Notes: a model not told the origin generated them from the letters alone. DNA of 5,283 nt from Faecalibacterium sp. UBA7177 (GCA_002491225.1 DKVN01000078.1:1-5283), one strand, 5' to 3'. Shown: positions 1 to 5,283, counted from the stretch's first letter. Numbers and translations are program-made.

Positions 1-86
1 TAGATGCCGTCCACGTAGACATACCCTTCGCGTTCCACGCTATCTCTTTGCAGGCAGCCCTTGCTCGCAAGGTTTTCCGCTTTCAT
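1..86 (-). CDS. Group II intron reverse transcriptase/maturase, N-terminal 28 codons only
   Basis: Start of the intron-encoded protein in domain IV, which would reverse-transcribe the intron and help it splice. ATG is at 86-84, preceded 8 nt upstream by a strong AAGGAGG site (101-95). A GTG codon directly before the ATG is in frame and could also serve. The visible peptide begins MKAENLASKGCLQRDSVERE and continues GYVYVDGI. The KGCLQRDSVEREGY-type leader resembles N-termini of Firmicutes intron maturases as I recall them. The reverse transcriptase, thumb and endonuclease/maturase domains would all lie outside the window. The last two bases at the edge (TA) could begin a Tyr codon or a stop, so an early truncation cannot be excluded. 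The call rests mainly on position inside the intron, the ribosome binding site and this short leader. Confidence 0.75.
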   Translation of the reverse strand, partial: MKAENLASKGCLQRDSVEREGYVYVDGI

Positions 87-530
87 CACGCCGACCTCCT
101 TCCGGTCTTTACTAAGGACTTACGATTGTTCGGCCCTTCCCCTCGGAAAAAACTCAGGTACTATGGCCTCGGCTGACTTCTTGCAGTTCGTTGTTACTGC
201 GGTGTTCGGATTCTCCCTACTTGCCGCCTGCAAGACCTCCCCGGGTAAGAGCAACAACTTTCCTCCCATGTAACCGCCACATCTACCGCACGGAATTCGG
301 GCAGCATCGGACTTCGTTTTGTTAGGCAAGCTCGTCCGTCCCTGTACGGCCTTCGTATGTGATTTCTGTTCGTCGGTTCGGGATTTTGCCCGCCAAAGTT
401 TTTTCCCTTTGACATCCGGCTTCCTTCGGATTCCACCTCACAATGGACACCCTTGCCTTCGGCTAACGCTTCCTGCTGCCGAGCGCGTAGTGGACTTTCA
501 CCACCAAGTTGTTGCCCATGCCGGGCGCAC
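1..530 (-). mobile_element. Group II intron, class C (IIC)-like, 5' part (domains I to IV start), truncated by window edge
   Basis: Self-splicing retroelement RNA read on the minus strand. It begins at 530 with GTGCGCCCGGCATGGGC, the typical 5' end of this family (the O. iheyensis IIC intron starts GUGUGCCCGGCAUGGG). Further blocks match that intron as I recall it: GCAAGGGTGTCC, TGGAATCCGAAGGAAGC, CTAACAAAACGAAGTCC, TTACCCGGGGAGGTCT, GTCAGCCGAGGCCATAGTACC and GGGGAAGGGCCGAACAA. These run in the same order through domains I-III to the start of domain IV, where the maturase gene begins at 86. Domains V and VI, the 3' splice site and the 3' exon lie beyond the left edge. The 5' exon is the terminator of tRNA-Leu, which fits class C targeting of intrinsic terminators. 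GC content is visibly lower than in the protein genes to the right, as expected for a mobile element. Whether the full intron is intact and active cannot be judged here. Confidence 0.9.
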
Positions 531-531
531 C

Positions 532-588
532 AAAAGGAATGGAGCTTCCCAAAACGCTTCAAAAGCGCCTTTGGGAAGCTCCATTCCT
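532..588 (-). terminator. Rho-independent terminator of tRNA-Leu; insertion site of the intron
   Basis: Two 19-base arms (535-553 and 570-588) are perfectly complementary. The 16-base loop itself contains a 5-bp hairpin (555-559 with 563-567, loop CAA). On the minus strand the stem is followed by TTTTG and then immediately by the intron's GTGCG. The stem is unusually long for an intrinsic terminator. The U-run is short here because the intron interrupts it, and any remaining U residues would be in the 3' exon outside the window. On the plus strand the hairpin lacks a following T-run, so it should act in one direction only. Confidence 0.88.
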
Positions 589-597
589 CTCAAAAAA

Positions 598-684
598 TGG
601 TGCCGCCGACGGGACTTGAACCCGTATAAGGTTTCCCTTCTCAGATTTTAAGTCTGATGCGTGTGCCAATTTCGCCACGGCGGC
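598..684 (-). tRNA. tRNA-Leu (anticodon UAA), CCA encoded
   Basis: A complete class II tRNA cloverleaf on the minus strand. The acceptor stem pairs GCCGCCG (684-678) with CGGCGGC, followed by discriminator A (601) and an encoded CCA (600-598). The D arm has GCG/CGC stems and a GG in its loop. The anticodon stem is TCAGA/TCTGA around the loop CTTAAAA, giving anticodon UAA, which reads UUA and UUG. The long variable arm contains an AAGG/CCTT stem, as expected for leucine tRNAs. The T arm is ACGGG-TTCAAGT-CCCGT. The 87-nt length with CCA is normal. It is followed within 10 nt by a strong terminator. No convincing promoter of its own lies directly upstream, so it may be co-transcribed with the upstream tRNA remnant or the deaminase gene. 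Confidence 0.96.
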
Positions 685-685
685 A

Positions 686-725
686 AATTTTCAAAATTGA
701 TCCGCAAAACAGCTGACAAAACAGC
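686..725. repeat. AT-rich palindrome and 9-bp direct repeat in the tRNA spacer
   Basis: The 68-bp spacer between the two tRNA-Leu copies (685-752) contains no gene. Positions 686-698 are the perfect palindrome AATTTT-C-AAAATT, two bases from the 5' end of the intact tRNA. CAAAACAGC occurs twice (705-713 and 717-725), separated by TGA. On the minus strand this stretch includes a TTGTCA hexamer, but no good -10 follows at the right spacing. The repeats are real, but their role is unknown and they may be chance. Confidence 0.4.
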
Positions 726-752
726 AGACCAACTTTTCGATTCGGTTTTCAA

Positions 753-853
753 GGTGCCGCAAACCCGCAGAATGCTTGCATTCGTGGCGTCTGCATCCGA
801 AAAGCCTCAAGGGATTTTAAGTCCCTTGCGTATGCCAGTTTCGCCACGGCGGC
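753..853 (-). pseudogene. Degenerate tRNA-Leu(UAA) copy, T arm lost
   Basis: From 853 the minus strand reads GCCGCCGTGGCGAAA, identical to the 5' end of the intact tRNA-Leu downstream. It continues with a good D arm and an intact anticodon arm, AGGGA-CTTAAAA-TCCCT (anticodon UAA). The anticodon stem differs from the neighbour's yet still pairs, so the two were once separate functional leucine tRNAs rather than a recent copy. After this the gene falls apart. The variable region is about 20 nt too long and carries its own GAATG-CAAG-CATTC hairpin. The T arm is missing: TGCGGGTT runs straight into TGCGGCACC, as if about 11 nt of T loop, T stem and acceptor were deleted. The end reads CCT instead of CCA. 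It is probably a non-functional relic. A specialised tRNA-like RNA is a less likely alternative. Confidence 0.8.
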
Positions 854-892
854 AGATCGCGGCAAGTTGTTCTCTAATCGTTCTCTATTTAC

Positions 893-1327
893 TCAAGTGC
901 AGTTTGCTTGTGCGTATCGTTCCCTGCCCCACCACCGGGGCATCAGCTCTTTCAAGGTAACCGTTTCTCTCGTTTCATAATCGACCAGAAACTCCATATC
1001 CTCGTTTTTCTCATCCAGCTGATAGAAAAACTCCCGGCAGGCCCCGCAGGGCATCCCGCTGCCATCGCCATGGGGAGCCTTATCCCGGAACGCGATCAGC
1101 CGTTTTACCCTCGTCTGGCCGCTGGCTGCATACATATTGAGCGCCGCGACCCTCTCCGCGCAGAGATTCATCACGCCGCTGCAGCTCTCGATGCAAAATC
1201 CGGTATAAATCTCGCCGTTTTCCGCCTCTAACGCACAAACCACATGGTGCGCATAAACAAAGGGGGACACGTCCTCCGGGTGATACTGTTCCTTTGCCTT
1301 TTCATACAGCTTCTGCCAGATGTCCAT
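893..1327 (-). CDS. Cytidine deaminase-family protein (zinc-dependent)
   Basis: A 144-residue protein with the zinc-binding signature of the cytidine/deoxycytidylate deaminase fold: C56-A57-E58 (LCAERVAAL) and P93-C94-G95-A96-C97. The expected zinc ligands are Cys56, Cys94 and Cys97, with Glu58 as proton shuttle. Cytidine deaminases convert cytidine or deoxycytidine to uridine or deoxyuridine in cytoplasmic pyrimidine salvage, and the length fits the small tetrameric class. The protein is not canonical. The usual SPFxVGAA stretch is SPFVYAHHVV (21-30), and the ribose-contacting NxEN region reads CIES (45-48), keeping Glu47 but lacking the Asn. Substrate may therefore differ, with blasticidin S deaminase-like or other nucleoside use possible. 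ATG 1327-1325 was chosen because the promoter at 1443-1415 lies downstream of the more upstream ATG and because the domain begins just after it. Its ribosome site is weak (GAGGG, 10 nt away). The stop lies 39 bp before the tRNA relic. Confidence 0.88.
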   Translation of the reverse strand: MDIWQKLYEKAKEQYHPEDVSPFVYAHHVVCALEAENGEIYTGFCIESCSGVMNLCAERVAALNMYAASGQTRVKRLIAFRDKAPHGDGSGMPCGACREFFYQLDEKNEDMEFLVDYETRETVTLKELMPRWWGRERYAQANCT

Positions 1328-1414
1328 ACTCTCTTTGCCCTCGTCGGCTCCGATTCGGCCGGCGGTTCTTCCCGCGATGGTTCGGCGTTTGCCGTCCTGC
1401 TCTGTGCAGTTCCT

Positions 1415-1443
1415 ATCATACAATACCCCGGGCGGGTTGTCAA
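1415..1443 (-). promoter_or_regulatory. Strong sigma-A promoter for the deaminase gene (and possibly the tRNAs)
   Basis: On the minus strand TTGACA (1443-1438) is followed after exactly 17 nt by TATGAT (1420-1415). A run of seven A residues (1450-1444) lies directly upstream of the -35 and resembles an UP element. Transcription would start near 1408 and give a leader of about 80 nt before the ATG at 1327. That leader contains two small hairpins, CTGC-ACAGA-GCAG and CGGC-AAAC-GCCG, but no riboswitch class that I recognise. Confidence 0.85.
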
Positions 1444-1465
1444 TTTTTTTGCGCTCTGCCCGCCG

Positions 1466-1482
1466 CCGGTCCGGCCGGTCCG
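1466..1482. repeat. GC-rich 9-bp direct repeat between divergent promoters
   Basis: CCGGTCCGG (1466-1474) is followed at once by CCGGTCCGA (1475-1483), and the junction CCGGCCGG is palindromic. It lies upstream of both divergent promoters, where a regulator could bind. This is equally explained by the GC-rich composition. No regulator gene is present in the window. Confidence 0.3.
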
Positions 1483-1523
1483 AGCAAAACCCGTTGTATC
1501 GCCGGGCAAATTTCCGCCAAAAA

Positions 1524-1552
1524 TTGCACTTTGTGGGCCAGTCCATTATAAT
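1524..1552 (+). promoter_or_regulatory. Sigma-A promoter for the membrane protein/pseudouridine synthase operon
   Basis: A perfect -10 TATAAT (1547-1552) stands 17 nt after TTGCAC (1524-1529), which shares only the TTG with the -35 consensus. Transcription would begin near 1559, leaving a leader of about 37 nt before the ATG at 1596. This supports that start over in-frame ATG codons further upstream. Confidence 0.75.
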
Positions 1553-1595
1553 AAAGAGGATGATTCAGTCTCATTTTACGAATCGGAGGCATCCC

Positions 1596-3644
1596 ATGCC
1601 GCGTTTGCAAGCAAACCTTTCCGCATCCTCCCGTCCCGCGCCGCGCCGCGCCGCCCTGTTTGGGGCGGGGTGTCTGGTGGGCGTGCTGGCGTTTTTGCTG
1701 CTCTATGGCCTCACCCCCCTCGACGTGACCAACGATATCTGGCTGCGGGGCGGCTTTGTCGAGCAGGACATCCAGCAGCACTACGCCGGGTGGCTGTTTT
1801 ATCGCGCCGCGCCGCTGCGGCTGCCGCTGGCGGTCGCGCCCAACATCAACTGGCCCACCGGCATCAGCATCATGTACACCGACTCGCTGCCTTTATGCGC
1901 GGTGCTCTTTCGGCTGCTTGCGCCGCTGCTGCCCGCCACCTTCCAGTATTTCGGCTGGTACACCCTTGTCTGCTTTGCGCTGCAGGGGGGCTTTGCGGCG
2001 CTGCTGATGGGGCTGTTTTTGCCCGATGCGCCCAGCGCGCTGCTGGGGGCGGTGCCCTTTATCTTCAGCCCGGTGCTGGTGGAGCGCGCGTTCCGCCACA
2101 CGGCGCTGGCGGCGCAGTTTTTGATCCTGGCGGCGCTGTGGTACTATTTTTGCAGCAAGCGGGAGGACCGCTTTGCCTACAAGGGGCTGTTCGCCCTCAA
2201 CTGCCTGGCCATCGGCCTGCACCCCTATTTTGTGCCGATGACCTACGCCGTCACCCTCGCCTTGCTGGCCGAGTGGGCGCTGGCCCACCGCCGCTGGAAG
2301 GGCCCGGCGCTGTATCTTGCCGCAAACCTTGCCGCCACGGTGGCGCTGGGGGCGCTGCTGGGGCTGTTTACCGCCAGCGGCAGCGGGGGCAGCGCGGTGG
2401 AGTACGGCTACTTTGGCATGAACCTGAACGCCCTGTGGAACCCCATCAGCCGCTGGGACACGGTCTGGAGCCGGCTGCTGCCGGTGCAAAACCAGACCGG
2501 CGGCAACTACGACGCCTTCAACTATCTTGGTCTGGGGATGCTGCTTGCCTGCGCAGCGGCGGCCGTGACCTGCGCGGTGCGGCGGCAGTGGGCGGCGGTG
2601 GGCCGCTGGCTGCGGGCGCACTGGATGCTCTGCCTCTGCTGCCTGGCGCTGACCCTTTTTGCGGTGAGCCATGTCGTCACGGCCAACGGCGCGACCCTCG
2701 TGACCCTGCCGCTGCCCCATGCGCTGATTCGGCTGGCGACCACCTTCCGCTCGGGCGGGCGGATGTTCTGGCCGGTATACTACCTGCTGTTTTTGGGCGG
2801 GGTGCTGTTTGCGGCCCGGTGCGCCGCGCGGGCAGGCTGCGGCCGGGCCGGGCGCACTGCCCGGGTCAACTGGCCCTGCGCCGCGGCCCTGCTGGCCCTT
2901 GCCGCGGTGCAGCTGTGGGACATCTCCCCCGCCCTGGCCGAGCGGCACAACGCCTTTGCCCGGTACGAACCGGCCTTTCCCACCAGCCTGACCAGCCCCT
3001 TTTGGGAGCAGGCGGGCGCGCGGTACACCCACATCCTCTCGCTGGACGGCCTGCAGGAGGATCCGCTGCACCTGGCCCTCTTTGCGGCCGACCATGGCAT
3101 GACCACCAACGACCCCTTCGCCGCCCGGTACGACGAGGCGGGGCTGGCCGAGCAGCGCGCCGGGCTGATCGCCCAGCTGCGGGCAGGCGAGACCGACCCC
3201 GACTGCCTTTATCTCATTCACGAGGAGGGGCTCTTCCTCGATCTGGCCGACCGGATGGGCGATGACGTCTTCTGCGCCCGGCTGGATGGCGGCTGGTATG
3301 TGCTGGCCCCCGGCCTTGCGTATGAGGGCGCGGACGCGCTCGAATTCAGCGAGGAATACCCCCTGCGGCTGGTGGACACCTACACCGACGACTACTGGGT
3401 ACACGGTGTGCTGGCCCGCGCGCCCAGCGAGGAGTGGGCCGACAAGGCGGGCAAAACGGTGCTGTTTTGCGACTGCGCCTTCACCCGCCGCCATCTCGAG
3501 GGGGCGCGGGCGCTGCGGGACGCCGCCGGGCAGGAGTACCCCATCCTGACTGTGGACGACCGGGACGCGGGCTGGCTGATGGTGACCCTCGATATCCCGG
3601 ACGCAAACGCCCTGATCGGGGCGGACCTGGAGGCGGTGCCATGA
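1596..3644 (+). CDS. Polytopic membrane protein, DUF6311-like, GT-C glycosyltransferase-like
   Basis: A 682-residue membrane protein. ATG 1596 has CGGAGG 6 nt upstream and lies just after a promoter. A short basic N-terminus (RPAPRR) precedes TM1 (about 20-40). Then comes an outward loop with an acidic motif (E56-Q-D58-IQQHYAGW) and the PNINWPTGISIMYTDSLPL segment (82-100). Further hydrophobic segments lie near 98-113, 119-142, 146-163, 169-185, 197-229, 238-260, 310-328, 342-361, 388-410 and 426-446. The FRSGGRMFWPVYY stretch (384-396) resembles what I recall of DUF6311 proteins. The last ~235 residues are soluble and probably extracytoplasmic. The early acidic loop after TM1 followed by many helices is the layout of GT-C glycosyltransferases, which use lipid-linked sugars at the outer membrane face, but no substrate can be named. 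Its stop overlaps the next start, so the two genes are coupled. Confidence 0.85.
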   Translation: MPRLQANLSASSRPAPRRAALFGAGCLVGVLAFLLLYGLTPLDVTNDIWLRGGFVEQDIQQHYAGWLFYRAAPLRLPLAVAPNINWPTGISIMYTDSLPLCAVLFRLLAPLLPATFQYFGWYTLVCFALQGGFAALLMGLFLPDAPSALLGAVPFIFSPVLVERAFRHTALAAQFLILAALWYYFCSKREDRFAYKGLFALNCLAIGLHPYFVPMTYAVTLALLAEWALAHRRWKGPALYLAANLAATVALGALLGLFTASGSGGSAVEYGYFGMNLNALWNPISRWDTVWSRLLPVQNQTGGNYDAFNYLGLGMLLACAAAAVTCAVRRQWAAVGRWLRAHWMLCLCCLALTLFAVSHVVTANGATLVTLPLPHALIRLATTFRSGGRMFWPVYYLLFLGGVLFAARCAARAGCGRAGRTARVNWPCAAALLALAAVQLWDISPALAERHNAFARYEPAFPTSLTSPFWEQAGARYTHILSLDGLQEDPLHLALFAADHGMTTNDPFAARYDEAGLAEQRAGLIAQLRAGETDPDCLYLIHEEGLFLDLADRMGDDVFCARLDGGWYVLAPGLAYEGADALEFSEEYPLRLVDTYTDDYWVHGVLARAPSEEWADKAGKTVLFCDCAFTRRHLEGARALRDAAGQEYPILTVDDRDAGWLMVTLDIPDANALIGADLEAVP

Positions 3645-4594
3645 GAAAGCTCCCGGTGGACGCCGCCGCCCCGGTGCGGCTGGATAAATACCTGACCCGC
3701 CTCTTCCCCGCCCTCAGCACGGGGGCGCTGAACAAGGCGCTGCGGGAAAACAAGATTAAATTAAACGGCAAAAAGCAGCCGCTTGCCACCCGGGTGCAGC
3801 GCGGGGACGAGATTACTCTCTATCTGCGGGAGGAACAGCTGTCCCCTCCCGATCCGGCGGACGATCAACCGCCCTTTTTGCGGGCGCGGTGCCCGGCCGA
3901 GCTGATCTATGAGGACGAGGCGCTGCTGATCGCCCACAAGCCCGCCGGGCTGCCGGTGGAGGGGGACGCCCCCGACACCCTGCTGCACCGGGTGTGGCTG
4001 GGGCAGCAGCAGGCGGGGCACTGGCAGCCGGGGGCGGGCTTTGCCCCGGCCCTCTGCCACCGGCTGGACACCGGCACCAGCGGCCTTGTGCTGGTGGCCA
4101 AAACCGCCGAGGCCGAGCGATTGCTGACCGAGCTGATCCGGCAGCGGAAGATCCAAAAAACCTATCTCTGCGTCACCTTTGGCCGCCCGCAGCCGCCCAG
4201 CGGAACCTTGGGCGGCTACCTCTGCAAGGACGCGGCCAAAGGGGTGGTGAAGATCCTGCCCCACGAGCGGCCGGGGGCCAAGCCGGTGGAGACCCGGTAC
4301 GCCACCCGGGCGGTGAGCGGGCGGCTGGCCCTGCTTGAGGTGGAGCTGATCACCGGGCGCACCCACCAGATCCGGGCGCACCTGGCCAGCATCGGCTGCC
4401 CCATTTTGGGGGACAGCAAGTACGGCAACAACGCCGCCAACCGGGAGCTGCGGCTGAAATACCAGGCCCTCTGCGCCTACCAGCTGCGCTTTCCCACCCT
4501 GCGCGAGCCGGCGCTGGCCGGGGTGAGCGGCAGGGTCTTCCGCGCGCCGCAGCCCTGGTACTGCGCGCAGCTGCTGAGCGGGCAGCTGCGGTAA
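3641..4594 (+). CDS. RluA-family 23S-type RNA pseudouridine synthase with S4 domain
   Basis: A 317-residue enzyme that isomerises uridine to pseudouridine in structured RNA, most likely 23S rRNA, in the cytoplasm. The N-terminal S4 RNA-binding domain covers about residues 12-63 (VRLDKYLTRLFP, then INLNG-like IKLNGKK). The catalytic domain contains HRLDTGTSGLVLVAKT (140-155), in which Asp143 is the expected catalytic nucleophile. KTYL (173-176) and GRTHQIRAHLASIGCPILGDSKYG-type C-terminal motif (239-262) are both present. Length fits RluC/RluD relatives, but the exact target uridine cannot be assigned from sequence, so no symbol is given. ATG 3641 overlaps the previous stop as ATGA, with GGAGG 7 nt upstream inside the preceding gene, a sign of translational coupling. 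No terminator with a T-run follows. Confidence 0.94.
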   Translation: MRKLPVDAAAPVRLDKYLTRLFPALSTGALNKALRENKIKLNGKKQPLATRVQRGDEITLYLREEQLSPPDPADDQPPFLRARCPAELIYEDEALLIAHKPAGLPVEGDAPDTLLHRVWLGQQQAGHWQPGAGFAPALCHRLDTGTSGLVLVAKTAEAERLLTELIRQRKIQKTYLCVTFGRPQPPSGTLGGYLCKDAAKGVVKILPHERPGAKPVETRYATRAVSGRLALLEVELITGRTHQIRAHLASIGCPILGDSKYGNNAANRELRLKYQALCAYQLRFPTLREPALAGVSGRVFRAPQPWYCAQLLSGQLR

Positions 4595-4601
4595 AAGGGC
4601 G

Positions 4602-4640
4602 CGTTGCCCTGCCTTGTTGCCCTGCCTTGTTGCCCTGCCT
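4602..4640. repeat. Three tandem copies of a 13-bp repeat
   Basis: The unit TGTTGCCCTGCCT occurs at 4615-4627 and 4628-4640, and a copy with only the first base changed lies at 4602-4614. It occupies nearly half of the 83-bp gap between the pseudouridine synthase and the MATE gene. It may have arisen by polymerase slippage. The first copy can also pair with AGGGC (4596-4600) to form a 5-bp hairpin without a T-run. Confidence 0.85.
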
Positions 4641-4677
4641 TCATGCTCCCTATCGCTCACCCACAGGAGGCGTTTTT

Positions 4678-5283
4678 ATGACCGACCCGCGAAACGCGCT
4701 GTTTGAATCGGCCCCCATCCCGAGGGCGTTTTTTGTCCTGACCCTCCCCACCGTGCTGGGCAAGGTCGTTATGCTGGTGTACAACCTGGCCGACACCTAT
4801 TTTATCGCGGCCGCGCAGGATGAAAGCCTTGTGGCCGGGGTCTCGCTGGCCGCGCCGGTGTTTATGCTGTTCATCGCCATCGGGGATATCTTTGGGGTGG
4901 GCGGCAGCTCGGTGGTCTCGCGGATGTTCGGCCGCGCAGAGAACGAGCAGGCCCGGCGGGTCAGCGCCTTTTGCTTTTACGCGGCGGCGGGGGCCGGGGT
5001 GCTGGCGGCCGCCCTGCTGCTGGCCCTTCAAACGCCGGTGCTCTCCCTGCTGGGGGCGGACGCGCAGACCATGCCCCACGCGGCCGCATACTACCGCTGG
5101 ATCGTGTTGGGCGCGCCGGTCATGTCGGCCTGCGTGGTGCCGCTGAACCTGCTGCGCACCGAGGGGATGTCGGTGCAGTCGATGGCGGGGTCGGTCACGG
5201 GGTCGGTGGTGAACCTGATCCTGGATCCGATCCTGATCCTCGGCCTGGGGATGGGCGCGGCGGGCGCGGCCATCGCCACCGTC
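4678..5283 (+). CDS. MATE-family efflux transporter, N-terminal 202 codons (truncated by window edge)
   Basis: Multidrug and toxic compound extrusion transporter, an inner membrane cation-coupled antiporter that exports drugs, dyes or metabolites. ATG 4678 has a perfect AGGAGG 7 nt upstream (4665-4670). Recognisable family features are VYNLADTYFIA (34-44) at the end of TM1, GVGGSSVVSRMFGRA (73-87) between TM2 and TM3, and LLRTEG (158-163). The NLILDPILILGLGMG stretch (179-193) leads into GAAIATV. Hydrophobic segments lie near residues 15-38, 52-72, 97-118, 137-157 and 167-190. About 202 of the usual ~450 residues are visible, and the frame is open to the last base. The LDPI...GAAIAT pattern is common in Clostridia MATE proteins. 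Substrate is unknown. It follows the pseudouridine synthase by 83 bp on the same strand and may belong to the same transcript. Confidence 0.95.
   Translation, partial: MTDPRNALFESAPIPRAFFVLTLPTVLGKVVMLVYNLADTYFIAAAQDESLVAGVSLAAPVFMLFIAIGDIFGVGGSSVVSRMFGRAENEQARRVSAFCFYAAAGAGVLAAALLLALQTPVLSLLGADAQTMPHAAAYYRWIVLGAPVMSACVVPLNLLRTEGMSVQSMAGSVTGSVVNLILDPILILGLGMGAAGAAIATV

Noticed and set aside
61..651. Short open frames on both strands across the left 650 bp
   Set aside because: The region is explained by a structured intron RNA, a terminator and a tRNA. The peptides show no recognisable domain, and the only supported start is the maturase ATG at 86.
690..752. Separate promoter for the intact tRNA-Leu (TTGTCA and TTGAAA hexamers on the minus strand)
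   Set aside because: Neither has a recognisable -10 hexamer at 16-18 nt spacing.
1328..1546. 73-codon N-terminal extension of the deaminase
   Set aside because: It contains the TTGACA/TATGAT promoter, is Arg-rich without family similarity, and would make the protein far longer than typical small cytidine deaminases.
1320..1595. In-frame upstream extension of the membrane protein to an ATG at 1320
   Set aside because: It would start upstream of the promoter at 1524-1552 and lacks a ribosome site, whereas ATG 1596 has CGGAGG and begins just before TM1.
1244..3265. Long plus-strand open frame of about 673 codons in another frame over the same gene
   Set aside because: It begins inside the deaminase gene on the opposite strand and gives Ala/Arg/Gly/Pro-rich low-complexity protein. 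It is a GC-driven shadow of the real frame.
1893..3494. Long minus-strand open frame of about 533 codons opposite the membrane protein gene
   Set aside because: It is rich in Gln, Arg, Gly, Pro and Ala with no domain-like pattern, has no good ribosome site, and overlaps a gene with clear membrane helices. High GC removes stop codons from opposing frames.
4596..4610. AGGGC-GCGTT-GCCCT hairpin after the pseudouridine synthase as a terminator
   Set aside because: Only 5 bp long and not followed by a T-run, so it does not qualify as an intrinsic terminator.
3761..4660. Minus-strand open frame of about 299 codons opposite the pseudouridine synthase
   Set aside because: Composition is shadow-like and it overlaps a gene with complete catalytic motifs.

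Overview
The window looks like chromosomal DNA from a GC-rich member of the Clostridia, most like the Oscillospiraceae/Faecalibacterium type. This is inferred from strong AGGAGG-type ribosome binding sites, very GC-rich third codon positions, and the gene families present. No species call is possible from the sequence alone.

Left part (1-853, everything on the minus strand). Read in the minus direction there is a degenerate tRNA-Leu(UAA) copy (853-753), an intact tRNA-Leu(UAA) with encoded CCA (684-598), and a very strong hairpin terminator (588-532). Directly after the terminator's U-tract lies the 5' part of a group II intron (530 to beyond the left edge). The intron RNA resembles the bacterial class C (IIC) type known from Oceanobacillus iheyensis. 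Its reverse transcriptase/maturase gene begins at 86 and runs off the window. Insertion just after an intrinsic terminator, in the same orientation, is the known targeting habit of class C introns.

Middle (854-1595). A short cytidine deaminase-family gene (1327-893, minus) reads toward the tRNAs from a near-consensus promoter (TTGACA-17-TATGAT). No terminator is visible between this gene and the tRNAs. The ~270-bp divergent region upstream holds a second promoter facing right (TTGCAC-17-TATAAT) and a small GC-rich direct repeat between the two.

Right part (1596-5283, plus strand). A 682-residue polytopic membrane protein resembling the DUF6311 family (GT-C glycosyltransferase-like) overlaps by an ATGA junction with an RluA-family pseudouridine synthase carrying an S4 domain. 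After an 83-bp gap containing three copies of a 13-bp repeat comes the first 202 codons of a MATE-family efflux transporter, cut by the right edge. The first two genes are clearly one translationally coupled unit. The MATE gene may be co-transcribed, since no terminator or promoter is evident before it.

Nothing here amounts to a clear new multi-gene system. The most notable items are the intron sitting in a tRNA terminator, the broken tRNA-Leu next to an intact one, and the deaminase with an altered substrate-binding motif.
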